From positions 1-64,000 of the forward strand of contig NZ_JAFCXL010000015.1 of assembly GCF_049898325.1 (NCBI RefSeq): a stretch of DNA of 64,000 nt. The letters run 5' to 3'. Both the position numbers and the translations under genes were made by a program. The notes under the pieces were generated by a model that had not been told where the DNA came from, searched no databases, and was given only the letters and a program-made list of their open reading frames with translations. Shown one piece after another: positions 1 to 12,960 of this stretch (position 1 is the stretch's first letter; each line of letters starts with the position of its first letter). This DNA comes from JAFCUW01 sp049898325. GTDB lineage: Bacteria; Pseudomonadota; Gammaproteobacteria; Burkholderiales; Burkholderiaceae_D.

Positions 1-188
1 TGGCGCGATGCGCAGCGGGGACACGCGCTGCGCGCGCGGGCGATCTGGTCGATCAGCGCGGCGATGCGCTCGCCGTTGACGAGCGCCGACATAAAGCAGC
101 AGACGGCCAGCCTCTGGTGCGTATTAAAGGCGCGCAGCCGGGAGAACAGACGGGTGAAATTCGGACGGACCTGCTTGCCTTGTGCCAC
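1..188 (-). CDS. IS1595-type transposase, N-terminal part (copy 1)
   Basis: This is the first 62 codons of the same transposase that is complete at 323-1405, read on the minus strand from 188 and running off the left edge. It includes the first part of the N-terminal zinc ribbon (the CPRC pair). Whether this copy is intact cannot be judged from the window. Confidence 0.85.
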   Translation of the reverse strand, partial: MAQGKQVRPNFTRLFSRLRAFNTHQRLAVCCFMSALVNGERIAALIDQIARARSACPRCASR

Positions 189-277
189 GCTGCTCTCCCA
201 TCACGTTGGTGGAGCAGGTTTGACCTCAGCAATTCAAATCGGTTCGGGGTCGACCCACAGCAAACGGTGAAAGCGCC
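1..277 (-). mobile_element. IS1595-type insertion sequence, copy 1 (partial, cut by window start)
   Basis: The first 277 bases look identical to 1218-1494 of the complete copy next to it (constant offset 1217). They hold the transposase N-terminus and one terminal inverted repeat, AACGGTGAAAGCGCC at 263-277. The other end lies outside the window. The two copies are in the same orientation and separated by only 8 bases, so this is a tandem insertion. Confidence 0.9.
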
Positions 278-285
278 ATAAAAAA
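278..285. repeat. 8-bp target-site duplication ATAAAAAA (left)
   Basis: This is the only DNA between the inverted repeats of the two IS copies. The same octamer recurs immediately outside the other end of copy 2 at 1495-1502. An 8-bp duplication is the known length for the IS1595 family. Confidence 0.85.
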
Positions 286-1494
286 GGCGCTTTCACCGTT
301 AGCTGTTGAGTTTCTTTCGAGCTCAACCGCCGAAGTGACCGAGCGCCGCTGCGAGGAAGCGCTCGGCGTTGCCGATGCGGCGCAGGTCGATGGCCCAGCA
401 CCAGCCCAGGTAATTGTCCAGAAAGCGCGTGGCCACGCCGTTGAAGTGATGGAGCCACCGTTTAAAGCGGCTGTGATAAGCGTTGACGTTTTGAATGTGA
501 ATGGCTTCACGTACACGAACGCCCTGGCGCAGGTTGATGCTTTGATGGTCGATGCCCGCCTCGCGCGCGAATTTTTTATAGGCCGCATTGGCGTCGCTCA
601 CGAGCAGCACATCGCGCTGTAACTTCGGTAGCAGGTGGGTGTGCAAGGCGTCGGCCTTGAGGGCGCCGCGCCCGGCAATAAAATCGATGGTGGCGCCGCC
701 CCGGTCGCGCGCCACCACGATGTTGACCAGTTGCCTGGATATGCCCCGTTTCGACGCGACGCCGCCGCGCTTGCGGGGCGCTCTGCCCAACGGTGTATTT
801 TCCTGCTGACTTTCCTGCCCGCTTTCCTGATCCTTTTTCGGCCCCTTGTCCTGATCAGTTTCCTGCTTATTACTCTGCTGCTTGCTCTGCTTCTTACCCT
901 GCCGGTTCCCCTTCTCCGATTCGAGCAAAAACGTCTTGTCGGCCTCGGTGATGCCTTGCAGTGTGGCGGGTCGGTCGAACTTGACCCAGTGCAGGAAGCG
1001 GTGGCGCCATCTAAAACTGGTATTGGCGTGCACCTGCACTTTCTCGGCGGCGCTTTTGACGGTGCAGGCCGGGTCGCGCAGGCAATCGCAATACGCGAGC
1101 CACTTGCCCTTGAGGCGCAGGCGCGCCAGTGGCGTGCCCGTTAAACCCTTAAAAGTTTTTCCACAGGCGCTGCAGCGATAGCGCTGCAGGCCGTTGGCGA
1201 AGCCGTGGCGGCCGAACTGGCGCGATGCGCAGCGGGGACACGCGCTGCGCGCGCGGGCGATCTGGTCGATCAGCGCGGCGATGCGCTCGCCGTTGACGAG
1301 CGCCGACATAAAGCAGCAGACGGCCAGCCTCTGGTGCGTATTAAAGGCGCGCAGCCGGGAGAACAGACGGGTGAAATTCGGACGGACCTGCTTGCCTTGT
1401 GCCACGCTGCTCTCCCATCACGTTGGTGGAGCAGGTTTGACCTCAGCAATTCAAATCGGTTCGGGGTCGACCCACAGCAAACGGTGAAAGCGCC
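286..1494 (-). mobile_element. Complete IS1595-type insertion sequence (copy 2), 1209 bp
   Basis: The element is bounded by the perfect 15-bp inverted repeats GGCGCTTTCACCGTT (286-300) and AACGGTGAAAGCGCC (1480-1494), and flanked on both sides by the octamer ATAAAAAA. It carries one transposase gene on the minus strand. The direct duplication and perfect ends suggest a recent, possibly still mobile insertion. The insertion point is the A/T run of a terminator hairpin (1503-1531). Confidence 0.92.
323..1405 (-). CDS. IS1595-type (ISXO2-like) transposase
   Basis: The 360-residue DDE-type transposase starts with a zinc ribbon (CPRC at about residue 56, CSACGKTF at about 78). A helix-turn-helix-like region follows, then the catalytic domain with EADKTFLLES (first Asp) and LVSDANAAY (second Asp). 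In the third catalytic segment, QNVNAYHSRFKRWL, the usual Glu appears to be Asn, as reported for some IS1595 subgroups. Between the first and second catalytic blocks lies a low-complexity linker of about 50 residues, very rich in Lys, Gln, Glu and Asp, that is unusual for the family. The frame is intact, so the protein is probably functional. It is encoded inside perfect inverted repeats. Confidence 0.88.
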   Translation of the reverse strand: MAQGKQVRPNFTRLFSRLRAFNTHQRLAVCCFMSALVNGERIAALIDQIARARSACPRCASRQFGRHGFANGLQRYRCSACGKTFKGLTGTPLARLRLKGKWLAYCDCLRDPACTVKSAAEKVQVHANTSFRWRHRFLHWVKFDRPATLQGITEADKTFLLESEKGNRQGKKQSKQQSNKQETDQDKGPKKDQESGQESQQENTPLGRAPRKRGGVASKRGISRQLVNIVVARDRGGATIDFIAGRGALKADALHTHLLPKLQRDVLLVSDANAAYKKFAREAGIDHQSINLRQGVRVREAIHIQNVNAYHSRFKRWLHHFNGVATRFLDNYLGWCWAIDLRRIGNAERFLAAALGHFGG

Positions 1495-1502
1495 ATAAAA
1501 AA
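1495..1502. repeat. 8-bp target-site duplication ATAAAAAA (right)
   Basis: This octamer matches 278-285 exactly and lies directly outside the right inverted repeat. Before insertion it was the run of U residues following the terminator hairpin at 1503-1531, read on the minus strand. Confidence 0.85.
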
Positions 1503-1531
1503 CGGCACCGGGCTCTCTGCCGGGTGCCGTT
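1503..1531 (-). terminator. Rho-independent terminator of the carbonic anhydrase gene, hit by the IS
   Basis: CGGCACC (1503-1509) pairs with GGTGCCG (1523-1529). On the minus strand the hairpin is followed by TTTTTTAT, which is the IS target octamer. The stem and the first T residues survive, so termination may still work. It lies 160 bases after the stop of the carbonic anhydrase gene. Confidence 0.7.
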
Positions 1532-1690
1532 GATATCTGCATGACGAGGCAGTCACGCGTCGTCGTCCTGGTGGCTTGCTGCTGTACCGTGGGGGCAAGG
1601 GCATCAGCCTCGTAAAAGTCGGCAAGCGATGCCGTCAAGTCGCATTCTGGCCGTAGCGATCAGCGCATGTCCGCGTACCAGAATCGCTTG

Positions 1691-2569
1691 CTAGCGGATC
1701 CGCGACAGCAGCCGCGGATCGACGACGATATTGCGCGCCGGATGCGGGTGGTCTTCCTTGAAGACATTGGCCTGGCACCATTGGCCGACCGATTCGGCGT
1801 TCACCTTTAACACCTTGGGGCGCACGCTCCACGATACTTGCAGGGGCGAGCCCTTCTCGTTGTAGGTCGGCCCGGTGGTGGAGCCGGCATAACGGATCGG
1901 CGTTCCCGTGTTTTTGGGGATATGCAGCGCCTGCGCGTAGCCGCCCACATCGCCTGTTTTGACGTAGGCCTTGAAGTCGGCCGCCCGGGCATCGTTGACC
2001 AGCACGAACACCTGGGCCTCCACGCGCAACTGTGGGTTGCTGTCCGATTCGCTCAGACAGGCGCCCAGGGTGGGGCCGGGCACCACATCTGCCGAACTGT
2101 GCACATAGTGCAGTTCGATGGTGTCGCCTGCCTGCAAACCGCCGTGTTCACCCTTGCACACGTCATCGGCGAGCGGCCGGGCCTCGGCCGTGGTGAGCGG
2201 CCTGGCGTAACGAAAGCCCGCTTGCGCCTCGTGGCCGTCCGCATCGTGGCCGCCTGCCGCATGGCCGCCTGCCTCGGCGGGCGCAGTGAATTCGCCGCCC
2301 TTGTGCTCGGCGTTCTTGTGGAGGTGGATATTACACAGATTCATTTCCTGGTAAGCCGGCGCAAAGGCAAACACCCGCTTGTTCAAGCCGGCCTTCGACG
2401 CCAGGTCGCGCGGTGCTTGCGGGCCGAAACCCTTGCCCTCTGTATTCTTGCTCAGTGTGGCGTTCTGGACAGCGAGCGCATGCGCGCCGTTCACGGGCGG
2501 GTCGTTCGCCAGCGCATGCCCGCTGACAAGGGCGGTCGCCGCCAGCCATGCCAATTTATGGTTCTTCAT
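1691..2569 (-). CDS. Delta-class carbonic anhydrase, secreted
   Basis: The 292-residue protein begins with a signal peptide (MKNHKLAWLAATALVSGHALA, cleavage after ALA), so it should act in the periplasm. It has the pattern of bacterial delta-class carbonic anhydrases: a central CNIHLHKNAEHKGGEF segment with clustered His that fits the zinc site, ELHYVHSSAD further on, and conserved Cys. A His/Gly/Ala-rich stretch (about residues 100-115, GGHAAGGHDADGH) is a loop insertion that could bind metal. The ATG at 2569 was chosen because it begins the signal peptide and follows GAGAG; upstream in-frame codons add 22 residues without a purpose. The gene stands alone, with a terminator at 1503-1531. The reaction is reversible CO2 hydration. 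Confidence 0.8.
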   Translation of the reverse strand: MKNHKLAWLAATALVSGHALANDPPVNGAHALAVQNATLSKNTEGKGFGPQAPRDLASKAGLNKRVFAFAPAYQEMNLCNIHLHKNAEHKGGEFTAPAEAGGHAAGGHDADGHEAQAGFRYARPLTTAEARPLADDVCKGEHGGLQAGDTIELHYVHSSADVVPGPTLGACLSESDSNPQLRVEAQVFVLVNDARAADFKAYVKTGDVGGYAQALHIPKNTGTPIRYAGSTTGPTYNEKGSPLQVSWSVRPKVLKVNAESVGQWCQANVFKEDHPHPARNIVVDPRLLSRIR

Positions 2570-2952
2570 CGAGCATCTCTCGCTGTTATGGATGCACCGA
2601 GGGTAACTGAATGTTGCCCCGCGCACAGATTCCAAACGAGCTAGTGCGTGACTAGACGGTCAGCCGCTGCGATGGGTGTCTTGGCGGATGTCGCCCGGAT
2701 TGCTGCGAAAAATCATTGATCGGAGTCGTTCGTGCAATGACGGTGCTGGTGCCACGTGGTCTTTCTGCCTGGGGCGGCGCTATCGACCATCCGGGGGGGA
2801 AACGGACGCGGCCGAGCTGCTGCTATGTGCCAGACCTGTTCCCCGGCCTTAGTCGGATTGCATTGGCAAACGAAAATGCCATTACCAACCGGCCGATTCC
2901 CATCTTCAGTAGACGAAAAGTTGATAGTTGAATAGTCTTCGAATCGGACAAT
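2570..2952. other. Intergenic region without a convincing gene
   Basis: About 380 bases lie between the carbonic anhydrase start and the rpoC terminator. It should hold the carbonic anhydrase promoter. A 71-codon open frame on the plus strand (2716-2931) has no recognisable domain, no good ribosome binding site and a composition like noncoding DNA. I see no RNA gene or repeat. Confidence 0.5.
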
Positions 2953-2982
2953 AAAAAACGGCGCCCTCAGGCGCCGTTTTTG
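2953..2982 (-). terminator. Terminator after rpoC
   Basis: A perfect hairpin (AAAACGGCGCC, loop CTCA, GGCGCCGTTTT) followed by T residues on both strands. It lies 18 bases beyond the rpoC stop and ends the long rpl/rpo operon. Its ATAAAAAACGGCRCC start is the same as the site used by the IS at 1495-1509. Confidence 0.85.
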
Positions 2983-2999
2983 GTGAGTTGACTAAAGGA

Positions 3000-7241
<4,242 letters not shown>

Positions 7242-7331
7242 GTATCACTCCAGAGGTGATTAAACTTCTAATGCATTTCAACGTCGACAGCAACTTGGGA
7301 CGGGCACCCTGCGGCGCCCGCCGCGGCCGTC

Positions 7332-10300
7332 TTAGTTGCGCTCGAGGTCGATGTCGATACCCAGCGAGCGGATTTCTTTCACCAGCACGTTGAACGATTC
7401 CGGCATACCGGCTTCGATCACGTGATCGCCCTTGACCAGGTTCTCGTACACCTTGGTGCGGCCGTTCACGTCGTCCGACTTCACAGTCAGCATTTCCTGC
7501 AGGACATACGATGCGCCGTATGCCTCGAGTGCCCACACCTCCATCTCACCGAAGCGCTGGCCGCCGAACTGGGCTTTACCGCCCAGTGGCTGCTGCGTCA
7601 CGAGCGAGTACGGACCGGTGGAACGGGCGTGCATCTTGTCGTCGACCAGGTGATGCAGCTTGAGCATGTGCATGTAGCCAACGGTGACCTTGCGCTCGAA
7701 TGCTTCGCCGGTGCGGCCGTCATACATCGTCACCTGGTTCTTCGATGGCGTCATGCCCAGCTTGGCGGCGATGGCGTCAGGGTAAGCCAGGTCGAGCATG
7801 CGGTGAATCTCGGACTCGTGCGCGCCGTCGAACACAGGCGTTGCAAATGGCACGCCGTTCTTCAGGTTGCCCGCCAGCGACATGATTTCGTCGTCGCTGA
7901 AGCTGTCCAGATCTTCCGTCTTGCCCGTCTCGTTGTAGATGGTATTGAGGAACTTGCGCACCTCGATGACCTTCTGCTGCGATTTGAGCATCTCGCCGAT
8001 GCGCAGGCCCAGGCCCTTGGCAGCCCAGCCCAAGTGGGTTTCCAGGATCTGACCGACGTTCATCCGCGATGGCACGCCCAGCGGGTTGAGCACCACGTCA
8101 GCGGGGGTACCGTCGGCCATGAATGGCATGTCTTCAACAGGAACAATGCGTGACACCACACCTTTGTTACCGTGACGACCTGCCATCTTGTCGCCCGACT
8201 GCAGGCGGCGCTTGACGGCCAGGTAGACCTTGACCATCTTCTGCACGCCAGGTTGCAGTTCATCGCCTTGCGTCAATTTCTTGCGCTTTTCTTCGAAGGC
8301 CAGATCGAACTGGTGACGCTTCTCGGCGATCGATTCCTTGATCGCTTCGAGGGCGGTGGCAGCGTCGTCTTCGCTAGGACGGATGTCGAACCAGTGGTAT
8401 TTGTCCAGATCGTCGAGGTATTCCTTGTCGATCTTGGCACCCTTGGCCAGCTTTTTCGGGCCGCCATTGACGACTTTACCGATCAGCATTTTTTCCAGAC
8501 GCTGGAAGGCATCGCCTTCGACGATACGCATCTGGTCGTTCAGGTCCAGGCGGAAGCGCTTGAGCTCATCATCGATGATCTGCTGGGCGCGCTTGTCGCG
8601 GACGATGCCTTCGCGGGTGAACACTTGCACATCGATGACGGTGCCGATCATGCCCGATGGCACGCGCAGCGAAGTGTCCTTGACGTCCGATGCCTTCTCG
8701 CCAAAGATGGCGCGCAGCAGCTTTTCCTCAGGGGTCAGCTGGGTCTCGCCTTTTGGCGTGACTTTACCGACCAGGGTGTCGCCCGCTTGCACTTCAGCAC
8801 CGATGTAGACGATGCCCGATTCATCCAGACGCGCCAGCTGATTTTCCGCCAGGTTCGAGATGTCGCGGGTGATTTCTTCCGCGCCCAGCTTGGTGTCACG
8901 TGCGACCACCGACAACTCTTCGATGTGAATCGAGGTGTAGCGGTCGTCCTTGACGACGTTTTCCGAGATCAGGATCGAATCTTCGAAGTTCAGACCATTC
9001 CATGGCATAAACGCCACGAGCATGTTCTGACCCAGGGCCAGTTCGCCCAGGTCGGTCGAGGCGCCGTCAGCGATGACGTCGCGCTTGGCCACGCGATCGC
9101 CCACTTGCACGATCGGACGCTGGTTGATGTTGGTGTTCTGGTTCGAACGGGTGTACTTGATCAGGTTGTAGATATCGACACCGACTTCGCCCGCTTGCGC
9201 TTCGTCGTCGTTGACGCGAATGACCACGCGGCCTGCATCGATGTAATCGACGACACCGCCACGCAAGGCTTGCACGGTGGTGCCCGAGTCGACGGCCACG
9301 GTGCGTTCGATACCGGTACCGACAAACGCCTTTTCAGGGCGCAGGCAAGGAACGGCCTGGCGCTGCATGTTGGCACCCATCAATGCGCGGTTCGCATCAT
9401 CGTGTTCGAGGAACGGGATCAGGGAGGCGGCGACCGAGACGATCTGGCCAGGCGCGACGTCCATGTACTGGATGCGCTCTGGCGAGACGAGAATCGTTTC
9501 ACCGGCTTCACGGGCCGACACCAGTTCATCGGAGAGCGTGCCCTCGGAGGAAATCGTGGCATTGGCCTGGGCGATGATGTAACGGCCCTCTTCGATGGCC
9601 GACAGGTAATCGATCTTGTCGGTGACCATGCTGTTCTCGACCTTGCGGTACGGCGTTTCCAGGAAGCCGTATTCGTTCAGACGGGCAAACAGTGCCAGCG
9701 AGTTGATCAGACCAATGTTCGGTCCCTCAGGCGTTTCGATCGGGCACACGCGGCCGTAGTGGGTCGGGTGCACGTCGCGCACTTCGAAGCCGGCGCGCTC
9801 GCGGGTCAAACCGCCAGGGCCCAGCGCCGAAACACGGCGTTTGTGGGTGATTTCCGACAGCGGATTGGTCTGATCCATAAACTGCGACAGCTGCGAGGAG
9901 CCGAAGAATTCGCGGATCGCGGCCGAAATCGGCTTGCTGTTGATCAGGTCGTGCGGCATCAGGTTGTCCGCTTCGGCCTGGCCGAGGCGTTCCTTGACGG
10001 CGCGCTCAACGCGCACCAGGCCGGCGCGGAATTGGTTCTCCGCCAGCTCGCCCACGCAACGCACGCGACGGTTACCCAGGTGATCGATATCGTCGACTTC
10101 GCCGCGGCCATTGCGCAGTTCCACCAAGATCTTGATCACGGCCAGGACGTCGTCGTTCGACAAGGTCATCGCGCCCGTCAGTTCGTCACGGCCGATACGG
10201 CGGTTGAACTTCATGCGGCCCACGGCCGACAGGTCGTAGCGTTCTGGGCTGTAGAACAGGCCGTTGAACAGCGCTTCGACGGAGTCTTCCGTTGGTGGCT

Positions 10301-11438
10301 CGCCAGGACGCATCATGCGATAGATGGCGACCTTGGCGGCCATCTGGTCGGCGGTGTCGTCGATGCGCAGGGTTTGCGAGATGTAGCCACCCTGGTCGAG
10401 ATCGTTGGTGTACAGGGTCTGGATGTCGCTGATGTCAGCGTCCCGCAGTTTGCCCAGCACTTCTTCGGTCAGCTCATCGTTGGCGGACGCTACGATCTCG
10501 CCGGTCTCCGGATCGACGATGTTTTTCGCCAGCACGCGGCCGAGCAGGTAGTCTTCAGGCACGGAGATGTGCTTGATGCCAGCCGCTTCGATATCGCGCA
10601 CGTGCTTGCTGTTGATACGCTTGTCCTTCAGGACGAGCGCCTTGCCTTCTTTGTCGACGATGTCGAAACGGGCCACTTCGCCGCGCAGGCGCTCGGCGAC
10701 GAATTCCATTTCCGCGCCTTCCGAGCGCAGCTTGAAATTGTCGAAGACGAAGAAATTGGCCAGGATCTGCTCGTGCGACATGCCGATTGCTTTGAGCAGG
10801 ATCGTCACGGGCATTTTGCGGCGGCGGTCGACGCGGAAGAACAGGATGTCTTTCGGGTCAAACTCGAAGTCCAGCCACGAGCCACGGTAAGGGATGATAC
10901 GCGCCGAGAACAGCAGTTTGCCCGACGAGTGGGTCTTGCCGCGGTCGTGTTCAAAGAACACACCAGGCGAACGGTGCAACTGAGACACGATAACGCGCTC
11001 GGTGCCGTTGATGACGAACGAACCGGTGGTCGTCATGAGCGGCAATTCGCCCATGTAAACTTCCTGTTCCTTCATTTCCTTGACGACCGGTTTGGTCGGC
11101 GATTCCTTGTCCAGGATCACCAGGCGCACTTTCGCACGCAAGGGCGACGCGAACGTCAGACCACGCTGTTGGCATTCCTTGACGTCAAAGGCAGGATCGC
11201 CCAGGACATACGACAGGAACTCGAGACGCGCAAAACCATTGTGCGACACGATCGGGAAAATCGAGGTGAAAGCCGACTGCAGGCCATCATTCTTGCGGGT
11301 CGACGGGATGGTGTCGGCTTGCAAGAAGTTCTCGTAGGATTCAAGCTGGGTAGCCAGAAGGAAGGGAACGTTGTGAACGTTGGCGCGCTTCGCGAATGAT
11401 TTGCGAATGCGTTTCTTCTCAGTAAATGAGTAGTGCAT
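7332..11438 (-). CDS. rpoB: DNA-directed RNA polymerase subunit beta
   Basis: The 1368-residue RNA polymerase subunit begins MHYSFTEKKRIRKSF. The rifampicin region is recognisable (SSQLSQFMDQTNPLSEITHKRR), as are the GDKMAGRHGNKG and C-terminal SFNVLVKEIRSLGIDI segments. An in-frame GTG lies two codons upstream at 11444, but it overlaps the GGAG ribosome binding site, which is correctly spaced (5 bases) for the ATG at 11438. The ATG is therefore preferred. No substitution typical of rifampicin resistance stands out. Confidence 0.98.
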   Translation of the reverse strand: MHYSFTEKKRIRKSFAKRANVHNVPFLLATQLESYENFLQADTIPSTRKNDGLQSAFTSIFPIVSHNGFARLEFLSYVLGDPAFDVKECQQRGLTFASPLRAKVRLVILDKESPTKPVVKEMKEQEVYMGELPLMTTTGSFVINGTERVIVSQLHRSPGVFFEHDRGKTHSSGKLLFSARIIPYRGSWLDFEFDPKDILFFRVDRRRKMPVTILLKAIGMSHEQILANFFVFDNFKLRSEGAEMEFVAERLRGEVARFDIVDKEGKALVLKDKRINSKHVRDIEAAGIKHISVPEDYLLGRVLAKNIVDPETGEIVASANDELTEEVLGKLRDADISDIQTLYTNDLDQGGYISQTLRIDDTADQMAAKVAIYRMMRPGEPPTEDSVEALFNGLFYSPERYDLSAVGRMKFNRRIGRDELTGAMTLSNDDVLAVIKILVELRNGRGEVDDIDHLGNRRVRCVGELAENQFRAGLVRVERAVKERLGQAEADNLMPHDLINSKPISAAIREFFGSSQLSQFMDQTNPLSEITHKRRVSALGPGGLTRERAGFEVRDVHPTHYGRVCPIETPEGPNIGLINSLALFARLNEYGFLETPYRKVENSMVTDKIDYLSAIEEGRYIIAQANATISSEGTLSDELVSAREAGETILVSPERIQYMDVAPGQIVSVAASLIPFLEHDDANRALMGANMQRQAVPCLRPEKAFVGTGIERTVAVDSGTTVQALRGGVVDYIDAGRVVIRVNDDEAQAGEVGVDIYNLIKYTRSNQNTNINQRPIVQVGDRVAKRDVIADGASTDLGELALGQNMLVAFMPWNGLNFEDSILISENVVKDDRYTSIHIEELSVVARDTKLGAEEITRDISNLAENQLARLDESGIVYIGAEVQAGDTLVGKVTPKGETQLTPEEKLLRAIFGEKASDVKDTSLRVPSGMIGTVIDVQVFTREGIVRDKRAQQIIDDELKRFRLDLNDQMRIVEGDAFQRLEKMLIGKVVNGGPKKLAKGAKIDKEYLDDLDKYHWFDIRPSEDDAATALEAIKESIAEKRHQFDLAFEEKRKKLTQGDELQPGVQKMVKVYLAVKRRLQSGDKMAGRHGNKGVVSRIVPVEDMPFMADGTPADVVLNPLGVPSRMNVGQILETHLGWAAKGLGLRIGEMLKSQQKVIEVRKFLNTIYNETGKTEDLDSFSDDEIMSLAGNLKNGVPFATPVFDGAHESEIHRMLDLAYPDAIAAKLGMTPSKNQVTMYDGRTGEAFERKVTVGYMHMLKLHHLVDDKMHARSTGPYSLVTQQPLGGKAQFGGQRFGEMEVWALEAYGASYVLQEMLTVKSDDVNGRTKVYENLVKGDHVIEAGMPESFNVLVKEIRSLGIDIDLERN

Positions 11439-11626
11439 GGACACTCCGTGAGTGACTAAAGGATGAGAATTCAGGATTTTCCAGCGGCGCGGGGCGTTGG
11501 AAAGGCCTCAAGTCTCGAACTTTCGTCAGATGAAAAGAAGGTAGATCATTGCTGGCACATGCCGGACTGCCCGCGGGCGGCCCAAAAACGTGCTGTTTAC
11601 TTATGAAACAGGGACGACAAAAGAGC

Positions 11627-11670
11627 CAAAGCCCGTTTTCCCCTCTCTCGAGGGGAATCCGCTAGCTTTG
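11627..11670 (-). promoter_or_regulatory. Large stem-loop between rplL and rpoB (attenuator or processing site)
   Basis: Nested stems, CAAAGC/GCTTTG outside and TTCCCCTC/GAGGGGAA around a GAGA tetraloop, lie 43 bases after the rplL stop. A T-rich stretch follows on the minus strand. The rplL-rpoB spacer is known in proteobacteria to carry a partial terminator and an RNase III site, and this hairpin fits that role. Function is inferred from position and folding only. Confidence 0.55.
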
Positions 11671-11712
11671 ACTCCGGCGCTACCAAGCGCCCAGTACGAC
11701 AGTTTACACCAA

Positions 11713-12084
11713 TTACTTGATTTCGGCTTTGGCGCCTGCATCTTCCAGCTTTTTCTTGCCGGCTTCTGCGTCTGCTTTCGAAATTGCTTCTTTGACCGTC
11801 TTCGGTGCGCCGTCGACCAGATCTTTGGCTTCTTTCAAGCCCAGACCGGTGATTTCGCGGACAGCTTTAATGACGCTGACTTTGTTCGCGCCGAAATCCG
11901 ACAGGATCAGGTTGAATTCGGTCTGCTCTTCGACTGCTGCTGCAGCGGCGCCGCCGGCTGCTGGAGCCGACATTGCTGCGGCGGAGACGCCGAATTTTTC
12001 TTCGAAAGCTTTGACCAGTTCGTTCAGGTCCATTACGGACATTTCGCTCACTGCTGCCAGGATGTCGTCTTTGCTGATTGCCAT
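11713..12084 (-). CDS. rplL: 50S ribosomal protein L7/L12
   Basis: The 123-residue ribosomal stalk protein recruits translation factors. It has an N-terminal dimerisation domain (MAISKDDILAAVSEMSVMDL), an Ala-rich hinge around residues 40-52, and the conserved C-terminal domain (KVSVIKAVREITGLGLKEAK...). It lies 58 bases after rplJ in the rplJ-rplL unit and is followed by a 270-base spacer with a large hairpin before rpoB. Confidence 0.98.
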   Translation of the reverse strand: MAISKDDILAAVSEMSVMDLNELVKAFEEKFGVSAAAMSAPAAGGAAAAAVEEQTEFNLILSDFGANKVSVIKAVREITGLGLKEAKDLVDGAPKTVKEAISKADAEAGKKKLEDAGAKAEIK

Positions 12085-12142
12085 TTGAAACTCCTAATTG
12101 TTTTGAATAGATTGATTACTTGAGAAAAAAGACAGCAACTGC

Positions 12143-12682
12143 TTATGCAGCTGCCGGGGCTTCTTCCACTGCTGCTTCTTCTGCAGGAGCGGCGCCTTCG
12201 CCTTTTTTCGCTGCCAGGGCAGCCAGACCACGTGCAAAGCCCGACACCGGAGCCAGCATTACGCCCAACAACTGCGCAATGAGAACTTCACGGCTAGGAA
12301 TGCTTGCCAGCGCGGTAACAGCGTCTTTATCGAGCGCTTTACCGGCATAGTTACCCGCTTTGATGACCAGCTTGTCATTGCCTTTGGCAAATTCAGCGAT
12401 CACCTTCGCAGCTGCGACGGCATCTTCCGAGATCGAGTAGATCAACGGACCAACCATTGCATCGGCGAGCGAGGCAAACTGCGTACCCTCAACGGATTTG
12501 CGAGCCAGCGTGTTCTTCAGAACACGCAGGTACACACCCTGGGCACGCGCTTTGGCACGAAGTTGCGTCAAGTGACCAACCTGGATGCCACGATATTCGG
12601 CCACGACGATCGTTTGCGCAGATGCTACTTTTGCGGAAACTTCAGCGACGACGGCCTTTTTGTCATTCAGATTGAGACCCAC
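12143..12682 (-). CDS. rplJ: 50S ribosomal protein L10
   Basis: Base of the L7/L12 stalk. The C-terminal helix (VLIAQLLGVMLAPVSGFARGLAALAAKK) is the L7/L12 docking site, followed by an acidic, Ala-rich tail. The start is a GTG at 12682 (protein MGLNLNDKKAV..., 179 residues) because AAGGAGG sits 6 bases upstream. A TTG at 12688 in the same frame overlaps that site and is unlikely. L10 in complex with L12 usually represses its own mRNA through the leader at 12683-12960. Confidence 0.97.
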   Translation of the reverse strand: MGLNLNDKKAVVAEVSAKVASAQTIVVAEYRGIQVGHLTQLRAKARAQGVYLRVLKNTLARKSVEGTQFASLADAMVGPLIYSISEDAVAAAKVIAEFAKGNDKLVIKAGNYAGKALDKDAVTALASIPSREVLIAQLLGVMLAPVSGFARGLAALAAKKGEGAAPAEEAAVEEAPAAA

Positions 12683-12960
12683 GGTCAACCTCCTTAAATG
12701 ATGCGCGGCAAATGCCTTGCATCGGTTCGAACACGGCGTCCGAAGTTAAGAAGACCAAAGAGTAAATGAATTCACGCAGCGGACTACTAAACTTGCTCGG
12801 GTGCACCATCTGCGTTGGGTCAGCTCTTTTAACCTCCACCTGACTGCGGCTTCGGCCCAACGGTCTTTGATTGTCTGGCCGGCAGAGCAGGCTCCACCGA
12901 CCATCCCAAAGATATGCCCACGGCTTGCGCCACGGGACTTGATTCTTTACAGCGCGGCAA
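12683..12960 (-). other. rplJ leader region (candidate L10 autoregulatory leader)
   Basis: This 278-base spacer between rplA and rplJ contains no gene. In bacteria this position normally carries the L10(L12)4-binding leader and often a promoter. The region is rich in short stems, but I could not identify the kink-turn with certainty. Confidence 0.45.

Noticed and set aside
2716..2931. 71-codon frame in the rpoC / carbonic anhydrase spacer
   Set aside because: No good ribosome binding site, no domain and no coding-like bias.
8172..11399. 1075-codon open frame opposite rpoB
   Set aside because: Shadow of rpoB, rich in His, Arg and Asp, with no recognisable domain.
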